From Bowmanella dokdonensis (GTDB lineage: Bacteria; Pseudomonadota; Gammaproteobacteria; Enterobacterales; Alteromonadaceae), in NCBI RefSeq assembly GCF_017254865.1, contig NZ_JAFKCV010000014.1, forward strand, positions 1-64,000: a stretch of 64,000 bases of DNA. Direction: 5' to 3'. The notes below the pieces were generated by a model. That model was not told where the DNA came from. It did not search any database and worked only from the letters and a program-made list of their open reading frames with translations. The translations under genes and the position numbers were made by a program. This document shows positions 57,979-64,000 of this stretch, piece by piece (positions within the stretch are counted from its first letter, which is position 1; each line of letters opens with the position of its first letter).

Positions 57979-59307
57979 TTACCTCTTCTGCTCCGATTGA
58001 ATCAGATGAAAGCCCGTCTGGCGTCCGTCCATATAGTGCACGCCGGATTCGTCGAAAAAGGCCTCTTCTTCCAGCATGATGCGTATCTCCTTGTCCCATT
58101 CGTCAATAAAACTCGCGGCATTGAGCTCTATGGAATAGGCCGTGTCGTGGTGCAACGGATGATCCCCACTGCCGGGCACGCCGTCCTGGGCATCCCACAT
58201 ACCTAAAGTCGTACCGGCGGCGTGGCCATGGTAGCCGATGGGGTGGGAATAAATAGCGGGTTTGATGCCCTCTTCCATGGCCATCTGCCGGGACATCTTC
58301 AGTACCTGATTACCAGTGCGGCCGGCCTTGAAGTTACCGGTAAAGACATCCTGCAGCCGGTTGGCGCCGGCCATGGCCTGATACAGGTAATCCGGCGCGT
58401 CGGTTTCACCGGAGCGCAGCACATAGGCATGTTGCTGCTGGTCGGTGTTCAGGCGCAGATAGGTAATGCCAAAATCCACATGCAACAGATCACCGGGCAG
58501 GATCAGCTGTTCGTCTTTGGCCTGGGTGAAGGCTTTAAGATGATCAAACTTCTCGGCGCTGGCCCGCTGGATGGACACCGTGGGGTGGAACCAGTTGGTG
58601 AGTTTCATTTCCCTGGTTTGTTCGCGCAGCCACCAGACTACATCTTCGGTGGTGGTCTTGCCTGGGGTAATCACCTGATTGGAAAAGGCGGTGGCAATCA
58701 GCTGATGGCCCATGGCGACAATTTTTGGATAAACCGCCATCTCTTTGTCGCTGCGGGTTTCCAGCCAGGCGATGGCAAGGGATTCGGCGGATACCAGTTT
58801 GTCCTGCCAGTCTTTGCCCAGGGCCTGTTTGAATTCTGCATATTCGGTGGCGGTAATGCCATCGGCCAGCGCCACATCTGCGGATTGATTGATGGCGATT
58901 TTTTCCGGTGCACGGGCCTCGATAACCTGCTTCAGGGCCAGCCACTGGTCCGGCTGTTGTTCCTTATCCCAGGCTTTTTTAAACAGATTGCCCACGTCGT
59001 AGCGGGCAATGGCCAGGCGCTCCAGCTCTTTGCCCTCTTTGGGATTAAACAGCACCAGAATGGTCCGTCTGCGCGCCGACAGCCAGGTGGAAGGCAGCAT
59101 GGTCTTCAGCACCGGATCTTCATTGTACTCGCGGGAGATCAACACCCACATATCGATGCCTTCGCGCTCCATCAGTTGGGGCAACAGATGGGTCAGTCTA
59201 TCTTCGAGGATCTCATCAACCAGCGCCGCCCGTTCGCGCATCGGCAGAGGGTGAGCCAGTGCCTGCACGCTGACAGTCAGTAAACTCAGGATCAGTAGTA
59301 TTCGCAT
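57979..59307 (-). CDS. Secreted M24-family metallopeptidase (Xaa-Pro aminopeptidase-like)
   Basis: A 442-residue exported protein (signal peptide ILLILSLLTVSVQALA) with a creatinase-like N-terminal domain (IDMWVLISREYNEDPVLKTM) and a C-terminal pita-bread M24 domain. Metal ligands appear as Asp in LLHVDFGITY and in LRLNTDQQ, His in SHPIGYHGHAAG, Glu in AYSIELNA and Glu in IMLEEEAFFDE. Such enzymes remove N-terminal residues before proline; a periplasmic location suggests use on imported peptides. Ribosome-binding site ACGAGAGC is modest. Confidence 0.85.
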   Translation of the reverse strand: MRILLILSLLTVSVQALAHPLPMRERAALVDEILEDRLTHLLPQLMEREGIDMWVLISREYNEDPVLKTMLPSTWLSARRRTILVLFNPKEGKELERLAIARYDVGNLFKKAWDKEQQPDQWLALKQVIEARAPEKIAINQSADVALADGITATEYAEFKQALGKDWQDKLVSAESLAIAWLETRSDKEMAVYPKIVAMGHQLIATAFSNQVITPGKTTTEDVVWWLREQTREMKLTNWFHPTVSIQRASAEKFDHLKAFTQAKDEQLILPGDLLHVDFGITYLRLNTDQQQHAYVLRSGETDAPDYLYQAMAGANRLQDVFTGNFKAGRTGNQVLKMSRQMAMEEGIKPAIYSHPIGYHGHAAGTTLGMWDAQDGVPGSGDHPLHHDTAYSIELNAASFIDEWDKEIRIMLEEEAFFDESGVHYMDGRQTGFHLIQSEQKR

Positions 59308-59477
59308 GGGTGCTCTCGTTTTTTGTTATTTTGCATAAGGATCTACGTGCATCTTGCCGGAGAGCTCTGGTATTTTGAAGTGTTGTGCGGTAGAAGTGCC
59401 AAAATATTGATACATACTAATAACACATAGTTAAGTCCTTTATTTCGTTAATTTTTCTACGGACAAGGAGTGTGAGG

Positions 59478-60695
59478 ATGCAAGCTATCAGTTCATCCCA
59501 TGTCTACCCGAAGTTATTTGTACTGATCGTTCTTCTGCTGTGTGCGCTGTCATGGACAGGCTCTGTGGACTTTATCGCCACCGGCTATCTGAACGACTCG
59601 ATAGTCGACGCGGGCCTGGCATTTGGTTCTGCCAGATTGATGAATGCCGGGGTCTCTGTACTGCAATCAACCACACTGAGCATACAGTTCTTCGGCGGTA
59701 CTTCTATTTCCATTGGCGAAGTATTGGACCCACTGAACGATATGGTGGAGGACTTCTCCACTGTTATGAAATATGCCATAGGTTCACTGCTTGTACAGAA
59801 AGTGATGCTGGAAATAGTCCGGACCAGCTTTTTCAATATTGTTCTGACCTTATCTGGCGGTGTTGTTATAGGCACGGTACTTTACGGCGCAGCCAGATAT
59901 CAGTTAATCGCTTTTAAGACCTTCATCACTTTTGTCGCCTTACGCTATTTGGTTGTGCTGATGGCACTTTTGAGCGGGATGTTTGGGCAAATATTTCTGG
60001 ATGAATATATCAAGAAAGACCTGCAAGCTCTGGAGATGGCCCAGTCAAACATCACTGAATTAGATCCACAACCCGTTATCCCCGAAAACCTTCGCCTCGA
60101 ACTCGAGGCTGATATTCAGTCACGTGGTGCAGAGAAAAAAATTCTGGCACAGGAGATTGCGGAATTGGAAACGCTTAGCCAGGAAAAAGCACAAACCTTA
60201 GAGAAATATACCAGCGAGTACGAGGAGTACCCTCTTTCACAGCGGTACAACCTCTTGTCAATGTCGGAGGAAGTTAAAGAGGCTGCAGCCCAAAAAGAGA
60301 TGGCTGAAACCGAATATAAGATTGTGGTTCAGCAGTTGGCTGCTGCCGAACTCAGGCAGAGTAAGCTTGACGCCGAGATCAGTACCCTTGAACGCCAGTT
60401 AAGCGGCGAATCATCCGGCTTCTTTGAAGATGTTGGCAGCGCAGTATCATCTGCTTCTAAAAAGCTTATTCAATTGAAGAATAAGTTTTCATATGAATCA
60501 CTGAAAGGCACTATCGGCAACGCCACTGATTCAATGTTTAACGCCATCGTGTCTTTTGTGATGCGATCGATACTCTTCCCACTGCTATTTCTCTACCTGG
60601 TCACAAAACTATTCAGGATGATCTGGAATATAGACCTGGTTAAACGCATGCAACAAACAAAAGGTAGAACAACCTCCCCGGAGTACAATTATTAG
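59478..60695 (+). CDS. Inner-membrane protein with long coiled coil, unknown function
   Basis: A 405-residue protein with hydrophobic segments at about 8-28, 100-135, 145-172 and 358-385. Between the third and fourth lies a 140-residue charged helix (EIAELETLSQEKAQTLEKYT, QKEMAETEYKIVVQQLAAAE) that should form a coiled coil, probably periplasmic or cytoplasmic as one hairpin domain. Start: GTG at 59472 is possible, but the ATG at 59478 has AAGGAG at 7-bp spacing. No family is recognised. It stands alone between an M24 peptidase and an amidohydrolase. Confidence 0.75.
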   Translation: MQAISSSHVYPKLFVLIVLLLCALSWTGSVDFIATGYLNDSIVDAGLAFGSARLMNAGVSVLQSTTLSIQFFGGTSISIGEVLDPLNDMVEDFSTVMKYAIGSLLVQKVMLEIVRTSFFNIVLTLSGGVVIGTVLYGAARYQLIAFKTFITFVALRYLVVLMALLSGMFGQIFLDEYIKKDLQALEMAQSNITELDPQPVIPENLRLELEADIQSRGAEKKILAQEIAELETLSQEKAQTLEKYTSEYEEYPLSQRYNLLSMSEEVKEAAAQKEMAETEYKIVVQQLAAAELRQSKLDAEISTLERQLSGESSGFFEDVGSAVSSASKKLIQLKNKFSYESLKGTIGNATDSMFNAIVSFVMRSILFPLLFLYLVTKLFRMIWNIDLVKRMQQTKGRTTSPEYNY

Positions 60696-61004
60696 GTCGG
60701 CGTCATCCTGATTTTTACCTACACAAAAGGAAGTTTGGTGCGGAACCTAATGGCGTTTCGGCGTCCCATTTCGCCAAGGGGATCTGCATAGAGCGTAAGT
60801 AGCGTAGCTGATGTGGGGCCATAGGTCCCCTAATCATGCTGTGTTTCATCCTGGCTACCTCTGCGCTCTTTGCGCGAACCAGTCTTTAACCCACAGCCTT
60901 CGGTGCTTGATTTTCTCGCGCAGAGACCGCCAATACGCTAAGAAGAGCAAGATCCTTTTGCTTTGCCTCTGCGGTCTTGCATGCCTTGCGCGAAAAGATA
61001 TTTG
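60696..61004. repeat. Intergenic repeat element with CTCTGCG/GCGCGA words
   Basis: Between two convergent genes the words CTCTGCGCTCTTTGCGCGAA (60859-60878) and CTCTGCGGTCT plus CCTTGCGCGAA (60967-60994) repeat each other, and TCGCGCAGAGACCGC (60916-60930) is their inverted partner. The arrangement looks like a degenerate dispersed intergenic repeat able to fold into a long hairpin. No gene is recognised here. Confidence 0.45.
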
Positions 61005-63062
61005 TTAAAGTACGCCTGCCTGGATCACCTCAGGCTTTTCCGTAAAAGGCTTAATGCCCAGGGTCGGGTACACCTCAGTCGGGAAATAGAACACCCCGCC
61101 GCGGGACACCAGGCTGATGGTCTTAATGTCCTTGAAGTTCTCGATGGGGTTGCCGGGCACCACAAAAAAGTCGGCCAGTTTGCCGGGCTCGATACTGCCT
61201 CTGTCCTCATGGCCCAGGTATCTGGCCATATCATAGCTGCCCAGCTTCAGCAGTTCGGCCGGTGAATAACCCAGTTGCTGGTACAGCTCCAGCTCCCGGT
61301 GCAGGTTAAAAGCGCCGCCCAAATCTGTGCCGGGCAGCAGCAAAATGCCCCGCTCCTTCATCATTTTCAAAGTCGTCAGGATCTGCTCGTAGGCGCCGCG
61401 GTAGGCTTCATCCTGCTCGGGGCCGGCGATCTTGGCCAGGGATACCTTGGCGGCGCGCTGGGCACCCGGGGGCATATGCCCGATGTAATCCGTGACGCCG
61501 GCGCGGGTTTCGCCGTTGCGGGACAGTAGCAGGTATTCGTGGATGGCCAGGGTGGGATCGATGGCGACATTGTTTTTAACCATCAGATCCAGGGTTTCGC
61601 TGACCTTGTCACTGGTCAGGTCCAGCTTAGGCAGCCTGTCCAGGGCCGTAAGGCGCAGCAGGGTGCGGGTATCTTCATCCGGTGCCAGCACCCAGCCCAG
61701 CATCACCTGGTTGATATGGGTCATCTCATCAAACCCGGCCTTGATCATGGCATTGGCATTGGAGAACGCCGGCACATGGCCGGTGACCCGCATGCCCAGG
61801 CGCTTGGCCTCTTCGGCAATGGCCGGGGCCCACTCTCCTTTTATGCTGTTATAGAGCTTGACCCCGTCAAAGCCATGTTCTTTGTAGGTGTGTACCGCCG
61901 CTATGGCCTGCTGCTGGTTTTCCACCAGGATACCGTTGTTATTATTGGACGGGCTCTTGCCCTCGATCATGCCATAGCGGGTTACACGGGGACCGGCCAG
62001 CACACCGCTGTCGATCTTGGCTTTGAGCTCGGCCAGCACTTCCAGGGCATTGCCCATATCCCGCACCGACGTGACCCCGGCCAGTACATTCATCAGGCCG
62101 TCGTCATCGCCGGTATGGCTGTGCATTTCATACAGGCCCGGCACCAGGGTGCCGCCGGCGCCATCGATGACGGTCTCGCCCTGCTGACTGGCCTCCAGTG
62201 GCTCAATGGCGGCAATACGGTCCCCCTCCACCAGCACCGATACAGGCTCTGACAGACTCAGACTCTGTGGCTGGAACACCCGCACGTCACGGATACGCAC
62301 CGGTCCCTTATACTGGTGAGCAAACTCGGCCTGAATGGACTCGAAGCGTTCGGTTGAGTATTTGGCCGATAGCTGGCGGAGTCGCGCTTCCTCGCCTTCA
62401 AAGCCTTCGCGGATCACAATAAAGCGCGGGGTGATATAGGCAAAAAACTGCTGCTGGTCGTCCAGGATCAGATAATCCGGATCCAGGTCAGCCCCGGACA
62501 GGGCATAGGTGCTAAGCGACAGCTTGCCCCCCGGCCCCGCGACGTCAAGGATTTCCAGTTGATTCAGGGTCAGGGTGCCGGCAGGCAACGCCGCCATGGC
62601 CTGTCCGTCTGTCTGCAATAACGCCCTGGCATGGATATAGGCTTTGTAGGGACTGCTGTTTTGTGGCACATAAAGCGCGGGCTCTTCCAGGCTGGCTTCA
62701 CCCGGGCCGGTGGCGTCCCGCCAAACGGCCTGGCCGGCGTTGATTTGCATCTGTTCCTCAACCGGGTTGCCGAAGGTGGTGTTGCCGCTGACGGTCCAGC
62801 TTTGCGGTATACCCTGGGCGCTCAGGCTGATTTGTTCTTTCGCTGCCGGGCCGCGGCCATTACTCTTGAAATCATAATCCACCTGAATCTCACTGCCCTG
62901 ATGGACGGCGTGCAGGTGGCCCACCACATTGCCGTTCAGCATGACCTTATAGCGGTGCTCTTGCGCCGAACCAGCCTGGCTCTGTGCGGTTTCAACTGAT
63001 TCGGGCGGCTGTGAGCAGCCAAACAACAGGCCGAGCAAGGCCCCCAGGATAATATTACGCAT
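61005..63062 (-). CDS. Amidohydrolase-family lipoprotein
   Basis: A 685-residue protein with a lipobox (LLGLLFGC). The first 240 residues are a beta-rich domain of unknown type (a DUF-like sandwich). From about 250 on it is an amidohydrolase: a beta-sandwich segment (VRVFQPQSLSLSEPVSVLVEGDRIAAIEP), the metal motif EMHSHTGDDDG, then GVKLYNSIKG (carbamylated-Lys region), TGHVPAFSN, DEMTHINQ and the Asp in LLPGTDLGGAFNLH. Relatives are imidazolonepropionase- or prolidase-like hydrolases. The substrate is unknown. GGAG precedes the ATG at 63062. Confidence 0.82.
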   Translation of the reverse strand: MRNIILGALLGLLFGCSQPPESVETAQSQAGSAQEHRYKVMLNGNVVGHLHAVHQGSEIQVDYDFKSNGRGPAAKEQISLSAQGIPQSWTVSGNTTFGNPVEEQMQINAGQAVWRDATGPGEASLEEPALYVPQNSSPYKAYIHARALLQTDGQAMAALPAGTLTLNQLEILDVAGPGGKLSLSTYALSGADLDPDYLILDDQQQFFAYITPRFIVIREGFEGEEARLRQLSAKYSTERFESIQAEFAHQYKGPVRIRDVRVFQPQSLSLSEPVSVLVEGDRIAAIEPLEASQQGETVIDGAGGTLVPGLYEMHSHTGDDDGLMNVLAGVTSVRDMGNALEVLAELKAKIDSGVLAGPRVTRYGMIEGKSPSNNNNGILVENQQQAIAAVHTYKEHGFDGVKLYNSIKGEWAPAIAEEAKRLGMRVTGHVPAFSNANAMIKAGFDEMTHINQVMLGWVLAPDEDTRTLLRLTALDRLPKLDLTSDKVSETLDLMVKNNVAIDPTLAIHEYLLLSRNGETRAGVTDYIGHMPPGAQRAAKVSLAKIAGPEQDEAYRGAYEQILTTLKMMKERGILLLPGTDLGGAFNLHRELELYQQLGYSPAELLKLGSYDMARYLGHEDRGSIEPGKLADFFVVPGNPIENFKDIKTISLVSRGGVFYFPTEVYPTLGIKPFTEKPEVIQAGVL

Positions 63063-63354
63063 TGCACACTCCGAAATGAACAGGAATACCTGTTTTCAGG
63101 CCCCCGGCGGCACATCGGCGGCGCAGGAAACTGTGAGGTAAAAAGTCAGTCTATAGCGATAGTTGCTGCGCTGACAACCACCGCCGTCGCACCGCCCTGC
63201 AACTGAACGGACTGGCCAGGGTTTAAGCCGCTGCGAGCTCCTAAAACAGTTGCTTACAATTTCCTACACCCCTATACATCTTTACTGCGGCCTTCTTACA
63301 GATATTTGCCCCGTCCCCGCGCACAATCTCCGCCACACATTCAAGGAGACCATT

Positions 63355-63948
63355 ATGTTAAAAACCACACTTTCCACTGTACTTGCCTTCTTTGTTGCCG
63401 GGCCGGTTCTGGCTGAGACCCAGCACTCCCCTCATTCAGTGGGTCTGGTATTGGGTTCCGGCGGCGCCGAGTACAAGAATTCCGATGAAGACGGGAACGG
63501 CGTCGATCATCTGTACCTCTACTACCACTACAGTCTCAACGAGCAGTTCGGACTCGAGGCAGGATTGTTGGGCGGTACTGAAGGCAGTGACTGGGATTGC
63601 CATGATGATGACAGGGACCACCTGGTTTGCCGTAACAACCGCAAACCGATCTTCGGTTTGGACGCGGAAGATCTGGAATACAGAAGCTTGGTGGCGGCCG
63701 CAACCGCCCAGTTTCCCCTGAGCCAGCGCAACAGCCTGTACGGTAAACTAGGGGCCCAGTACTATGACTATGAAATCAGCCGGGGCAGCATCAACCTGGC
63801 TGATGATTCGGGTCTGGGATTGTACCTGGAAGCGGGCTGGCAATACCGATGGGACAGCGGCTGGGGCATGAACGTGGGCCTTAAGCATCTGCCCATGGGA
63901 GACCTGAAAGTCAACAGCGGTAACGTTGGCGTCAGCTATCGTTTCTAA
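63355..63948 (+). CDS. Small outer-membrane beta-barrel protein
   Basis: A 197-residue protein with a signal peptide (MLKTTLSTVLAFFVAGPVLA), alternating amphipathic strands (HSVGLVLGSGGAEYK, HLYLYYHYSLNEQFGLEAGLLGG, GLYLEAGWQYRWDSGWGMNVGLK) and the C-terminal outer-membrane signal VGVSYRF. It fits an eight-stranded OmpA/OmpW-like barrel. A loop between strands is acidic and holds two cysteines (DWDCHDDDRDHLVCRNN) that may form a disulphide or bind metal. The frame opens at 63250, but the ATG at 63355 after AAGGAG is clearly the start. Function is unknown. Confidence 0.82.
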   Translation: MLKTTLSTVLAFFVAGPVLAETQHSPHSVGLVLGSGGAEYKNSDEDGNGVDHLYLYYHYSLNEQFGLEAGLLGGTEGSDWDCHDDDRDHLVCRNNRKPIFGLDAEDLEYRSLVAAATAQFPLSQRNSLYGKLGAQYYDYEISRGSINLADDSGLGLYLEAGWQYRWDSGWGMNVGLKHLPMGDLKVNSGNVGVSYRF

Positions 63949-64000
63949 GCCGCCGGTATCAGCCTGACTTTGTTTTTTGCCGGGACAGGTGTCAGTATTT

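Noticed and set aside
58222-59283. A 353-codon open frame on the plus strand
   Set aside because: It lies fully opposite the M24 peptidase, whose motifs and signal peptide are clear; the plus frame gives a low-complexity, GF/Q-rich translation.

Overview
The window looks like the chromosome of a marine Alteromonadales-type gammaproteobacterium. Support comes from TonB-dependent receptors ending in aromatic residues, PL6/PL7/PL17 alginate lyases, a vSGLT-like sodium/sugar symporter and FadR-type sugar-acid regulators. Genus-level placement is inference. No rRNA, tRNA or CRISPR array was seen.

Layout. (1) 1-4.6 kb is an AT-rich accessory patch. It starts with the tail of an IS3-family element that truncates an unknown gene, continues with a minus-strand cassette (cupin-like protein, membrane-anchored dCTP-deaminase-like protein, ThiL/AIR-synthase-like protein) and ends with a scrap of an IS3-type OrfA. 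(2) 4.67-5.66 kb is a frameshifted mltB. (3) 5.9-9.8 kb is a two-gene unit best read as 5-hydroxylysine catabolism: a kinase/phospho-lyase fusion plus an aminoadipate-semialdehyde dehydrogenase. (4) 9.8-28.7 kb is a galactoside locus: GH2 beta-galactosidase, Na+/sugar symporter, lactonase, FadR-type regulator, sugar dehydrogenase, DgoK, DgoA, IlvD/Edd dehydratase, GH63 lipoprotein, TonB receptor and NhaC antiporter. Together they encode import and a De Ley-Doudoroff route from galactose to pyruvate and glyceraldehyde-3-phosphate. (5) 28.9-30.7 kb holds an EamA exporter and a secreted esterase. (6) 31.0-52.2 kb is an alginate locus: FadR-type regulator, two TonB receptors, PL7 lyase with binding modules, SGNH acetylesterase, and a minus-strand run dehR-like - PL6 - PL17 - kdgF - MFS transporter - kdgK - eda. 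(7) 53.0-54.0 kb is an intact mltB. (8) 54.2-64 kb holds a secreted PKD/PASTA/dockerin protein, a small unknown protein, an M24 peptidase, a coiled-coil membrane protein, an amidohydrolase lipoprotein and a small outer-membrane barrel.

Two points tie the window together. First, each sugar locus has its own recurring palindrome at its promoters: TTTATANTATAAA for the galactoside genes and a TTGGTTAACCAA-like site for the alginate genes. Each probably reports the operator of the local FadR-type regulator. Second, the two mltB copies share a perfect 470-bp direct repeat (5190-5659 and 53565-54034). It brackets both sugar loci, so the 48-kb segment between could be lost or amplified by homologous recombination.

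The least explained parts are the 1.5-4.1 kb cassette, where the deaminase-like protein lacks the expected catalytic glutamate and is fused to a membrane helix and coiled coil, and the dockerin/PASTA protein.
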